A DNA stretch of 64,000 nucleotides, taken from NCBI GenBank assembly GCA_025056155.1, contig JANWWL010000004.1, positions 124,001 through 188,000 on the forward strand. Direction: 5' to 3'. Both the position numbers and the translations under genes were made by a program. Every line of letters starts with the position of its first letter. The stretch's first letter is position 1. Source of the stretch: Sphingomonadaceae bacterium (GTDB lineage Bacteria; Pseudomonadota; Alphaproteobacteria; Sphingomonadales; Sphingomonadaceae). Of the stretch, positions 48,852 through 56,249 are shown piece after piece. The notes below the pieces were generated by a model that saw only the letters and a list, made by a program, of their open reading frames with translations, did not search any database and was not told the origin of the DNA.

Positions 48852-49363
48852 CGGCGCAGCTCCTTCAGGATCTTGGGCACGTCTTCGGGGCGGATCTCGC
48901 CGATGTGCTGGGCCCGGATGATGCCCTGCCCGTCGATCAGGAAGGTCTCGGGCACGCCAGAGGAGCCGAAGCCCACCGCCACCCGCCCATCGGCGTCCAG
49001 GCCGATGCGGCCGAACGGGTTGCCGTGGCGGGCGAGGAAGGCCGCCACGTCCTCGGGGCGGTCTCGCAAGGCGATCCCGTGGATGACGACGCCCGCCCGG
49101 CGCAGGGCGGCAAGCTGCGGCGCCTCCACCCGGCAGGGCAGGCACCAACTTGCGAACAGGTTGACGAGCACCGGGCGGCCCGTGGCGAGGTCGGCCTGGC
49201 GCAGGCCCGGCTCCCCCGCCAGACCGGGGAGGGCGAAGGCGGGCGCGGGCTTGCCCACCATCGCGCTGCGAACGGTGGCCTGTTGGGGCCGACCCAGGTT
49301 GAGCCCCAGGAACGTGGCCAGCGCCGCGAGCAGGACCAGGGGGAGGATCCGGCTGACCGTCAT
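48842..49363 (-). CDS. ccmG: Thiol:disulfide interchange protein CcmG (DsbE)
   Basis: CcmG is a membrane-tethered thioredoxin that keeps apocytochrome c reduced. The 173-residue protein has an N-terminal anchor helix, FALPGLAGEPGLRQADLATG, the active site NLFASWCLPCRVEAP near residue 75, and the GVPETFLIDGQGIIR cis-proline region typical of DsbE. Its end overlaps the ccmH start by ten bases; it starts 18 bases after ccmF. Confidence 0.95.
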   Translation of the reverse strand: MTVSRILPLVLLAALATFLGLNLGRPQQATVRSAMVGKPAPAFALPGLAGEPGLRQADLATGRPVLVNLFASWCLPCRVEAPQLAALRRAGVVIHGIALRDRPEDVAAFLARHGNPFGRIGLDADGRVAVGFGSSGVPETFLIDGQGIIRAQHIGEIRPEDVPKILKELRRWG

Positions 49364-49381
49364 CCTGCGCGAAGCGTCCCG

Positions 49382-51325
49382 TCATTCGGCGGGCACGGGC
49401 ACCGGCCGCGAGACGAGGGGTCGGGCCCGCCCGGGCCAGGCCATCCGCGCGCGCCCACCCGCCGCTACCGCCGCACCAGTCGCCATCAACACCGCACCGA
49501 CCCACAGGAGATGCACCAGCGGCTTGATCCAGAAGTGGATCTGCCAGCGGCCCGAGCCGTCGGGCTTCCCCAGCGCGGCATAAAGGTCGCCGCCACGCCA
49601 GCCGACGATCCCGGCCTCGGTCGTTTCCATGGGTGGCGTGGTGTAGGTGCGCGATTGGGGGGTGAGGGTAGCGACCGGCCGCCCGTCGCGGCTGACGTGC
49701 AGGGTGGCCTCGAGTGCGGTCCAGTTGGGGCCGGCCACCGGGCCCACGTCGTACAACCGGACCTCGAGTCCCCCCACCGCAAAGCCGTCGCCAACGCGGA
49801 GCGAGACCAGGGCTTCGCGCTGAAGCGCGCCGCTTGCGGTCGCTCCCAGGAGGGCGAGGCCAGCGCCGAGATGGGCGATCGCCGTGCCCAGGGCAAGGAA
49901 CGTGGGCACCCGGCGCCTTCCGACGAACGGCAGAAGGCTCGCCACGATCAGCCAGCCGGCGGCAGCGAAGCCCAGCACCGCCAGGACGGTCTTGAGCCCC
50001 AGGGCCAGACCGATGAGCCCAAACGCCAGCGCCGCCGCCAAGGGAGGCCACAGGCGCCGGACGAAGCCGGGCCGCGGGTTGCGCTTCCATGCCAAGAGCG
50101 GCCCCACCCCCATCAGCACGGCAAGCCCCAGGACGATGGGCAGGGTGGTGGCGTTGAAATAGGGCGGGCCCACCGAGATCTGGCGGCCCGACACGCCCTC
50201 CAGGGCCAGCGGGTAGAGCGTGCCCACCAGCACGATCGAAAGGAGGGCGAGCAGGAGGAGATTGTTGAGGACGAGCGAACCCTCGCGGCTGAAGGCCGCG
50301 AAGCGCGCGCCCTCCGCGATGCGGGGGGCCTTGAGCGCCCAGACCAGGAACGCCCCGCCGGTCAGCCCCGCCAACAAGACGAGCAGGAACAGGCCGCGGG
50401 TGGGATCCACGGCGAAAGCGTGCACCGACGAGAGCACGCCCGAGCGGACGATGAAGGTGCCGAGCATCGACAGGGCGAAGCCTAGGATGGCGAGCATCAA
50501 CGTCCAGTTGGGCAGCGCCCCGCGAGTTTCGAGCACGCGGATCGAGTGCAGCAGGGCGGTCGCGACGAGCCAGGGCATCAGCGCCGCGTTCTCGACCGGA
50601 TCCCAGAACCACCAGCCGCCCCAGCCCAGTTCGTAATAGGCCCACCAGGCCCCCAGCGCGATGCCGAGAGTCAGGAACGCCCAGGCCCCCGCCACCCAGG
50701 GGCGGGTGGCGCGTGCCCAGTCGGACGACACCCGGCCTTCGAGGAGAGCGGCCACGGCCAGCGCGAAGGCCACCACCAGCCCCACGTAGCCGACGTAGAG
50801 GGTGGGGGGGTGGAAGGCGAGGCCCGGATCCTGCAGCAGGGGGTTAAGACCCCGCCCTTCGGTGGGGGCGGGCTCGATGCGCGTGAACGGGTTCGAGGCC
50901 AGCAGCAGGAAGGCCAGGAATCCGGCGCTGACCATGCCGGCCACGCCCAACGCGCGGGCGCGGAAAGCCGGCCCGAGCGGTGCGGGCATCAGCGCCACGA
51001 GGAGCCCGGCCAAGGCCAGGATCAGCACCCACAGCAGCATCGAGCCCTCGTGATTGGCCCAGATGCCGGTCAGCTTGTAGAGCGTGGGCTTCATCGTGTG
51101 GCTGTTGGCGGTGACGAGTTCCACCGAAAAGTCCGACACGAGGAACGCCCAGCCGAGCGCCACGAACGCCCCCAGGACCAGGAGGCCCTGGGCCGCCGCC
51201 GCGGGCGCGGCCGCCTGCCCCAAGCGGGCGTGCCAGGGGGCGACCGCTTGCACCAGCGCGGCGGCGAGCGCCAGCCACAGCGCCAGGTGCCCGAGCTCGG
51301 GGATCGGGGGCAGAACGGCCGTCAC
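49382..51325 (-). CDS. ccmF: Haem lyase subunit CcmF
   Basis: CcmF attaches haem to apocytochrome c in the periplasmic face of the inner membrane. The 647-residue protein has many membrane helices and the WWD haem-handling domain WWAYYELGWGGWWFWDPVEN near residue 240; HEGSMLLWVLILA and the conserved histidines flanking WWD are also seen. It overlaps the ccmE stop by four bases. The length fits the family. Confidence 0.97.
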   Translation of the reverse strand: MTAVLPPIPELGHLALWLALAAALVQAVAPWHARLGQAAAPAAAAQGLLVLGAFVALGWAFLVSDFSVELVTANSHTMKPTLYKLTGIWANHEGSMLLWVLILALAGLLVALMPAPLGPAFRARALGVAGMVSAGFLAFLLLASNPFTRIEPAPTEGRGLNPLLQDPGLAFHPPTLYVGYVGLVVAFALAVAALLEGRVSSDWARATRPWVAGAWAFLTLGIALGAWWAYYELGWGGWWFWDPVENAALMPWLVATALLHSIRVLETRGALPNWTLMLAILGFALSMLGTFIVRSGVLSSVHAFAVDPTRGLFLLVLLAGLTGGAFLVWALKAPRIAEGARFAAFSREGSLVLNNLLLLALLSIVLVGTLYPLALEGVSGRQISVGPPYFNATTLPIVLGLAVLMGVGPLLAWKRNPRPGFVRRLWPPLAAALAFGLIGLALGLKTVLAVLGFAAAGWLIVASLLPFVGRRRVPTFLALGTAIAHLGAGLALLGATASGALQREALVSLRVGDGFAVGGLEVRLYDVGPVAGPNWTALEATLHVSRDGRPVATLTPQSRTYTTPPMETTEAGIVGWRGGDLYAALGKPDGSGRWQIHFWIKPLVHLLWVGAVLMATGAAVAAGGRARMAWPGRARPLVSRPVPVPAE

Positions 51326-51768
51326 GAGGCCGGGGATCCGGTCGGGCGAAGGCTCTTCGCCACTTCCGGGGGCATGTAGTTCTCGTCGTGCTTGGCCAGC
51401 AATTCCTCGGCCTGGAAGCGACCGTCGGGCAGCAGCCGGCCGGTCGCCACCACGCCCTGTCCTTCGCGGAACAGGTCGGGCACCAGGCCCGTGTAGCGCA
51501 CGTGCGTCTCCTGCGACCCGTCGGTCACGACGAAGGCCAGGGTCAGCCCGTCGTCCTGGCGGAAGACCGAGCCTGGCTTCACGAGCCCGCCGAGGCGGAT
51601 CCGTTCCCCGGCGGGAGGCCGCTTGCGGACCAGGTCGGACGGAGCGTAGAAGAACGTGCCCTTGTCCTCGAGGGCGGGCAAGGCCAGCAGGCCCGCACCC
51701 ACGAGCGCGAACGCGGCCGAGCCGGCCAGCACCAGGCGCTGATGACGCGGCGCAAGCTTCCCCGCCAC
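51322..51768 (-). CDS. ccmE: Haem chaperone CcmE
   Basis: CcmE covalently binds haem in the periplasm and passes it to CcmF. The 148-residue protein has an N-terminal membrane anchor, an OB-fold with IRLGGLVKPGSVFRQDDGL and FVVTDGSQETHVRYTGLVPD, and the haem-binding histidine in LAKHDENYMPPEV near residue 125. It starts with GTG at 51768, one base after ccmD. Confidence 0.97.
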   Translation of the reverse strand: MAGKLAPRHQRLVLAGSAAFALVGAGLLALPALEDKGTFFYAPSDLVRKRPPAGERIRLGGLVKPGSVFRQDDGLTLAFVVTDGSQETHVRYTGLVPDLFREGQGVVATGRLLPDGRFQAEELLAKHDENYMPPEVAKSLRPTGSPAS

Positions 51769-51769
51769 T

Positions 51770-51880
51770 TCAATCCTCCCGCTCGGCCCGACGCATCCTG
51801 AGGAACGAGGCGAGCGTCAGACCGCCGATGGCCACCACCGCCACCAGGTAGGCTCCGGCGATGAAGGGCCCGTGGTCCAT
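51770..51880 (-). CDS. ccmD: Haem exporter protein CcmD
   Basis: This 36-residue reading frame has the CcmD pattern: MDHGPFIAGAYLVAVVAIGG forming the single membrane helix and the charged end FLRMRRAERED. CcmD helps release holo-CcmE from the CcmABC complex. It lies between ccmC (12 bases upstream) and ccmE (one base downstream), exactly where it is expected, and is easy to miss because of its size. Confidence 0.92.
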   Translation of the reverse strand: MDHGPFIAGAYLVAVVAIGGLTLASFLRMRRAERED

Positions 51881-51892
51881 GCGGCGCGGACC

Positions 51893-52633
51893 CTATCCCG
51901 CCAAGGCGGCGCGGCGCCGCTGGCGCATCTCGCGCCGCTGCTCGGCGATCAGGGCCCGCAGCCGCATGACGACGATGGACACGAACAGCAGCAGGAACCC
52001 GGTGGCCGAAAGCAGCAGGGGTTCGAGCATGTCCGGGTGGATGGAGGAACCCGACAGCCGAATGCTGGCCGGCTGGTGCAGCGTGTTCCACCATTCGACC
52101 GAATACTTGATGACGGGCAGGTTCACGACCCCGACGATGGCCAGGATGCCGGCAGCGCGCGCCCCCCGCAGGCGGTCGTCGAACGCGTGGGCGAGCGCGA
52201 TCACGCCGAGATAGAGGAGGAACAGCACCAGCATCGAGGTGAGCCGCCCGTCCCACACCCACCAGGTGCCCCACGTGGGCCGGCCCCACAGCGATCCCGA
52301 GACCAGGCACACGAGCGCGAAGGTCGCACCGACGGGGGCGATCGCGCGCACGGTGAGGTCCGCCAGCGGATGTCGCCAGATCCGGCCGGCAAGCGCCGCC
52401 CCCGCCATGCCGGCGTAGCCCGCCAGCGACAGCCATGCGGCCGGCACGTGGACGTACATGATGCGCACGGATTCACCCTGCAGATAGTCGGGCGGGGCCA
52501 CGAAGAGGCCAAGGCCCAAGCCGGTGAGCAGGAAGCCGGCCGCGGCGGCAAGGAGCCAGGGGAGCACGCGAGCGGCCACCGCCCGGAACCGGTGCGGGTT
52601 GGCCAGGTCGTGCCAGCCGAACGCCTGCGGCAT
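51893..52633 (-). CDS. ccmC: Haem transporter subunit CcmC
   Basis: CcmC presents haem to CcmE. The 246-residue protein has six membrane helices and the tryptophan-rich WGTWWVWDGRLTS motif near residue 120, with YVHVPAAWLSLAGYAG before it and the conserved VEWWNTLHQPAS after it. It starts with ATG at 52633. Upstream there is a 493-base gap before ccmB, which is unusual since ccmB and ccmC are normally adjacent. Confidence 0.97.
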   Translation of the reverse strand: MPQAFGWHDLANPHRFRAVAARVLPWLLAAAAGFLLTGLGLGLFVAPPDYLQGESVRIMYVHVPAAWLSLAGYAGMAGAALAGRIWRHPLADLTVRAIAPVGATFALVCLVSGSLWGRPTWGTWWVWDGRLTSMLVLFLLYLGVIALAHAFDDRLRGARAAGILAIVGVVNLPVIKYSVEWWNTLHQPASIRLSGSSIHPDMLEPLLLSATGFLLLFVSIVVMRLRALIAEQRREMRQRRRAALAG

Positions 52634-53126
52634 GTGGGCCGTCTAGCAGCGCCGGGAAGGCGCGTCAGCCGACTTTCGGTCACGCAGGGGGTTGCGGAGC
52701 CGCCCCCCAGCAGGCGCCGGACCGAGGCGGCGAGATCGTCGAGGGTGCCACTGTCCGCATCGCGGTCGAGCCGGGCCTCGAGATCTCCGAAGGGGCCCGC
52801 GACCCCCTTGGCCTTCACCTCCGGGCGGAACGCTTCCAGGAGGTGTTGCCCGCGCTCGGCCATCGAGGTTGAGCCGGCCCGCCGTATGCGCGAACAGGGC
52901 ATGCGCCGCGGCCCATGCCGTCCGTCACGCCGTCGCGCGCGCTCGGCCGGCGCCTCGCCCACCTTGGCGGGATCGAGGCCGGCGGTCCCGGCGGGCTGCG
53001 CAGGCGTGGGCCGCCAAGGCTCGGCCGGCTGGCGCTTCGACCATCGCCTCGAGCCCTGGCCCTTTACCGTAGCGCGTGTGCGCCCTTCCGCCGTGCGGCC
53101 ACGCCGCCGGCCGGCCGCTCCATGCG
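52634..53126 (-). other. 493-bp gap inside the ccm operon with coding-like fragments
   Basis: No intact gene is supported here. On the reverse strand, pieces with coding-type third-position bias appear in different frames: one beginning at ATG 52863 (MAERGQHLLEAFRPEVKAKG and on to DDLAASVRRLLG), another reading AWAAAHALFAHTAGRLNLDG just upstream in a second frame. The first runs into a GGGGGG tract, after which a stop would follow in a shifted frame. It could be a decayed or misassembled gene. I see no resemblance to ccmA. Confidence 0.4.
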
Positions 53127-53780
53127 TCAGGCTTCCCGACCGAGGCGCAGCGCCATGGCGGTGGCGAACGGGCACAACGCCACCAGTAGGAGGGTGGTGC
53201 CGCCCATCAGGCGGGGAGCGCCGGGGGCAGCGAAGCCCGCGCCGAAGACGAGCAGGGGGATGGCGATCGGGACCAGCAGCACGGCCACCAGCCCCGCCCC
53301 GCCGCGCGCCCCGGCCACCAGCGCGCCCATTAGCACGGCCAGCGCCGCAAGGCCCGGCACGCCCAGAAGGAGCGAGAGCGCCAACGAGACGAGCTGGCGC
53401 GGGGCCAGCCCCAAGAGCAGGCCGGCGGGCGCCAACGCCATGAGGAGCGGCACGCCGAGCAGCAGGATCGTGGCCACGAGCCGCGCCGCCGCCACCGTCT
53501 CGGCCGGGATCCCGCGGACGGCCAGCTGGTCGAGCGTGCCGTCGGCCAGGTCGGCCGCCCACAGCCCCGGCACTGGCAAAAGGGCCGCAAGGAACGCCCC
53601 CACCCAGAGCGCGGCCGGGGCCGCAGGCGCAAGGCGCGCTGCCTCAGCCCCCAGCGCCAGGGCGAAGGTGACCGCCACCACCACGAGGAACGCCGGGGGC
53701 AGCAGCAGGTCGGCCGGCCGAGCCACCGCCTGCGTCAAGTCGCGGGCCACGAGGTGCGCCACGACGCGCGCCATGGTCAT
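53127..53780 (-). CDS. ccmB: Haem exporter subunit CcmB
   Basis: CcmB is the membrane subunit that works with the ATPase CcmA to release haem-loaded CcmE. The 217-residue protein has six membrane helices; LLLPPAFLVVVAVTFALALG, the LWVGAFLAALLPVPGLW region and GTLDQLAVRGIPAETVAAAR match the family. The ATG at 53780 overlaps the DUF1192 stop as ATGA. The expected upstream partner ccmA is not there. Confidence 0.93.
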   Translation of the reverse strand: MTMARVVAHLVARDLTQAVARPADLLLPPAFLVVVAVTFALALGAEAARLAPAAPAALWVGAFLAALLPVPGLWAADLADGTLDQLAVRGIPAETVAAARLVATILLLGVPLLMALAPAGLLLGLAPRQLVSLALSLLLGVPGLAALAVLMGALVAGARGGAGLVAVLLVPIAIPLLVFGAGFAAPGAPRLMGGTTLLLVALCPFATAMALRLGREA

Positions 53781-53980
53781 CGGGGCCGGAACAACCCCTC
53801 GGCGGCCGCGCGGAAGCGGGCGGCGGCCTCTCGGCGCGCCCGGGTGCGCGCGATCTCCGCTTCGAGAGCGGCGATCCGGGCGTCCAGCTCCTCGACCGAC
53901 AGGCGGTCGAGATCCTGGCGGGCGAGCTCGGCAAGAAGGTCGGCCGTGCGCCGCGGGGGGCCCTCGTCCGGTTCGGTCAT
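53777..53980 (-). CDS. DUF1192 small coiled-coil protein
   Basis: The ATG at 53980 gives 67 residues. The core LDRLSVEELDARIAALEAEI is the DUF1192 signature, a short coiled coil of unknown role that in many Alphaproteobacteria lies next to a quinone oxidoreductase gene, as it does here (divergent, 95 bases). It overlaps ccmB by four bases and so appears to head this ccm operon in place of ccmA. Reading farther upstream adds unconserved residues. Confidence 0.82.
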   Translation of the reverse strand: MTEPDEGPPRRTADLLAELARQDLDRLSVEELDARIAALEAEIARTRARREAAARFRAAAEGLFRPR

Positions 53981-54075
53981 GACGTCATCCCCGGCCCATA
54001 CCCCCGGTTCCCGCTTCTGCTGTGCCCGGCCTTGTGGCAAGGCCCCGCCCAGCACAACGGGCCAACGGGGGACAG

Positions 54076-55107
54076 ATGGCAAGCCTTGCCACCAGCCAGC
54101 CGGCCGACCGGATACCCGCCGTCATGCGGGCCATCGATCCGCCAGGGCCGGGTGGTCCTGAGGTCCTGGAACTCCACGAACGGCCCGTGCCGACACCCGG
54201 GCCCGGCGAGGTGCTGATCAGCGTGCACGCGGCCGGGGTCAACCGCCCGGACATCTTGCAGCGCCTGGGGCTTTATCCCATGCCGCCCGGCGCGCCGTCG
54301 ATCCCGGGGCTTGAGGTGGCCGGCGAAGTCGTGGCGCTGGGGGAGGGCGTGACGCGCTTGCGCGTGGGCGATCCCGTGACTGCCCTGGTGCTGGGCGGCG
54401 GCTATGCCGAATATGCCGTCGCGCCCGAAGGCACCTGCCTGCCGGTGCCGCCCGGCATGCGCTTTGCCGAGGCGGCGGGCCTGCCCGAAACCTACTTCAC
54501 CGTCTGGGCCAACCTGTTCGGCCTGGGCCAGGCCAAGGCCGGCGACTGGGTGCTGGTGCATGGTGGCACCTCGGGCATCGGCACGACGGCCATCGACCTC
54601 GCTCGCCTGTTCGATCTCAGGATCATCGTCACCTGCGGCAGCGAAGCCAAATGCGCCGCGGCCCGCACCGTGGGGGCGACGCACGCCATCGACTACAACG
54701 CGCGCGATTTTGCCGCCGAAGTGCGCGAACTGACGGGTGGCCGCGGGGTGGACGTCGTGCTGGACATGGTGGGTGGCGACTATGTGCCCCGCAACCTCGT
54801 CTGCCTGGCCGAAGGCGGCCGGCACGTCTCGATCGCCTTCCAGCGCGGCGCGCGCGCCGAGGTCGACATCGGTCTGGTGATGCGCCGGCGGCTGGTGCTC
54901 ACGGGCTCGATGCTCCGCCCCCGCGACGTGGCGTTCAAGGCGAAGGTGGCGCAGGAACTCTTGGAGAAGGTGTGGCCCGCCTTCGCCGACGGGCGACTCA
55001 AGGCCCGCCTGGACAAGACCTTTCCGCTGGCCGAGGCGGCCGCCGCCCATCGCTACATGGAATCGGGCCGGCACGTGGGCAAGATCGTGCTGGTGGTGCG
55101 CGACTAG
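54076..55107 (+). CDS. NAD(P)H quinone oxidoreductase, PIG3 family
   Basis: This zinc-independent medium-chain dehydrogenase has the quinone reductase pattern: MRAIDPPGPGGPEVLEL at the start, AGVNRPDILQRLGLYPMPPG, the nucleotide-binding VLVHGGTSGIGTTAIDLAR near residue 155 and the YMESGRHVGKIVLVV end. It probably reduces quinones with NADPH in the cytoplasm. I chose the ATG at 54076 (343 aa), with GGGGGA upstream; an in-frame ATG 54 bases earlier adds 18 unconserved residues. The neighbour DUF1192 gene is divergent. Confidence 0.9.
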   Translation: MASLATSQPADRIPAVMRAIDPPGPGGPEVLELHERPVPTPGPGEVLISVHAAGVNRPDILQRLGLYPMPPGAPSIPGLEVAGEVVALGEGVTRLRVGDPVTALVLGGGYAEYAVAPEGTCLPVPPGMRFAEAAGLPETYFTVWANLFGLGQAKAGDWVLVHGGTSGIGTTAIDLARLFDLRIIVTCGSEAKCAAARTVGATHAIDYNARDFAAEVRELTGGRGVDVVLDMVGGDYVPRNLVCLAEGGRHVSIAFQRGARAEVDIGLVMRRRLVLTGSMLRPRDVAFKAKVAQELLEKVWPAFADGRLKARLDKTFPLAEAAAAHRYMESGRHVGKIVLVVRD

Positions 55108-55161
55108 ACCGGCCCCAAAAGCGCGAGGTTGACGCCCGGCGGGCCGACGCCCCAAGCGTTC

Positions 55162-55794
55162 ATGATGGAGCCGGCCTTGGGCCATCCGTTCGATCCGTTC
55201 CGCATCGCCCGCCTCAAGACCGAGCTTGCGGCCCTGGGTGCGGTCACCGAGGTGGGCTTTGCCGCCGGCGGTGCCGAGGTGGCCCGCCTGCAACGCCTGG
55301 CGGCCGAGCTCGAAGCCTTGAACCCGACGGCCCGGCCCGCGCGGGCGGCCGCGCTGCTGCGGGGGCGCTGGCATCTTGTCTACGCAAGCTTCGGATTGCT
55401 GCGGCGGTCGACCCTGGCGGCGCTCAGCTTCGGAGCCCTGCCGCGCACCGAAGTGGACGTGGTCGAGATCTACCAGGAAACCGAGCCCGCCACCGGTTGG
55501 TACGACAATGTCGTCCACCTGATCGACGCCGACGGCCTTCCCGCCACCCTGGTGGTGGCCGGCACCTACGCCGTCCGCGACGACCGGGCGATCGACATCC
55601 GCTTCGAGCGCGCCCTTCTGTATGGCGAGCGTCCGCGGATCGAGCGGCCGATCGACCCCGAGCGCCATCCGCCCCTCCTCACCCGGCTGAGCTTCCTGGA
55701 CGATGGCTTCCGGCTGGTTCGGGGGTCGGGAGGCAGCCTCTACGTGCTGGAGCGCCTCGATCCGGCCCCGATGCGCTGGGCGCGCGAGGCCTGA
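55162..55794 (+). CDS. PAP/fibrillin-like protein
   Basis: The 210-residue protein has the beginning of the plastid-lipid-associated/fibrillin domain: LAAELEALNPTARPA followed by LLRGRWHLVYASFG and later a beta-rich part (VVHLIDADGLPATLVVAGTY, DIRFERALLYGE, FLDDGFRLVRGSGGSLYVLE). In chloroplasts these proteins hold hydrophobic metabolites; bacterial copies are uncharacterised. Start choice is uncertain: ATG 55162 or 55165, or TTG 55129, none with a good ribosome site. It follows the quinone oxidoreductase gene closely, which may mean a role with quinones or lipids, but that is conjecture. Confidence 0.7.
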   Translation: MMEPALGHPFDPFRIARLKTELAALGAVTEVGFAAGGAEVARLQRLAAELEALNPTARPARAAALLRGRWHLVYASFGLLRRSTLAALSFGALPRTEVDVVEIYQETEPATGWYDNVVHLIDADGLPATLVVAGTYAVRDDRAIDIRFERALLYGERPRIERPIDPERHPPLLTRLSFLDDGFRLVRGSGGSLYVLERLDPAPMRWAREA

Positions 55795-55808
55795 CCGGCC
55801 GAGGCGCC

Positions 55809-56249
55809 GTGGCCGGCAAGGGCACCGGCACGCCCCGCTTCCTGCCGGCGCTCGCGGCCCTCAACGCCATGTTGGCGCTCACTTTCGGCACCTTCGCCGT
55901 CCACGGGCTGGCACCCGGGCGGGAACGGGAGTGGATCCTGATCGGCGCCATGTTCCAGCTGCCCCACGCCGCGGCCGTCTTCGCCCTCCTCGGTTGGCGA
56001 CGTGACCGGGCCGCCGCGATCGGGGCCTGGGCCCTGGCGCTGGGCAGCCTGGTGTTCGCGGGCATCCTCGACCTGCTGGCGATGGGCGCCCCGCGCGGCC
56101 TCGCCGCGCTCGCGCCGATCGGGGGCAGCCTCATGATGCTGGGCTGGCTGTGGATCGCGATCGTGGCCCTGGCGGGCGACCGGCTGGCGCTCTTCGCCAG
56201 AGGGCACGCCCGCCGATCGGCCCCCACGCCCGGCGAGACCCCGGGCTAG
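55809..56249 (+). CDS. DUF423 family membrane protein
   Basis: The 146-residue product starts at the GTG at 55809 and has four hydrophobic segments. The first (LAALNAMLALTFGTFAVHGL) and the block MFQLPHAAAVFALLGWRRD, with the closing APIGGSLMMLGWLWIAI, match the DUF423 pattern of small inner-membrane proteins with no known function. The TAG stop shares a CTAG with the stop of the convergent TonB receptor gene. Confidence 0.8.
   Translation: MAGKGTGTPRFLPALAALNAMLALTFGTFAVHGLAPGREREWILIGAMFQLPHAAAVFALLGWRRDRAAAIGAWALALGSLVFAGILDLLAMGAPRGLAALAPIGGSLMMLGWLWIAIVALAGDRLALFARGHARRSAPTPGETPG

Noticed and set aside
52201-53562. Long reverse-strand open frame across ccmB, the gap and ccmC
   Set aside because: It overlaps two well-supported genes in another frame; only the part inside the gap looks coding, so one long gene is not credible.
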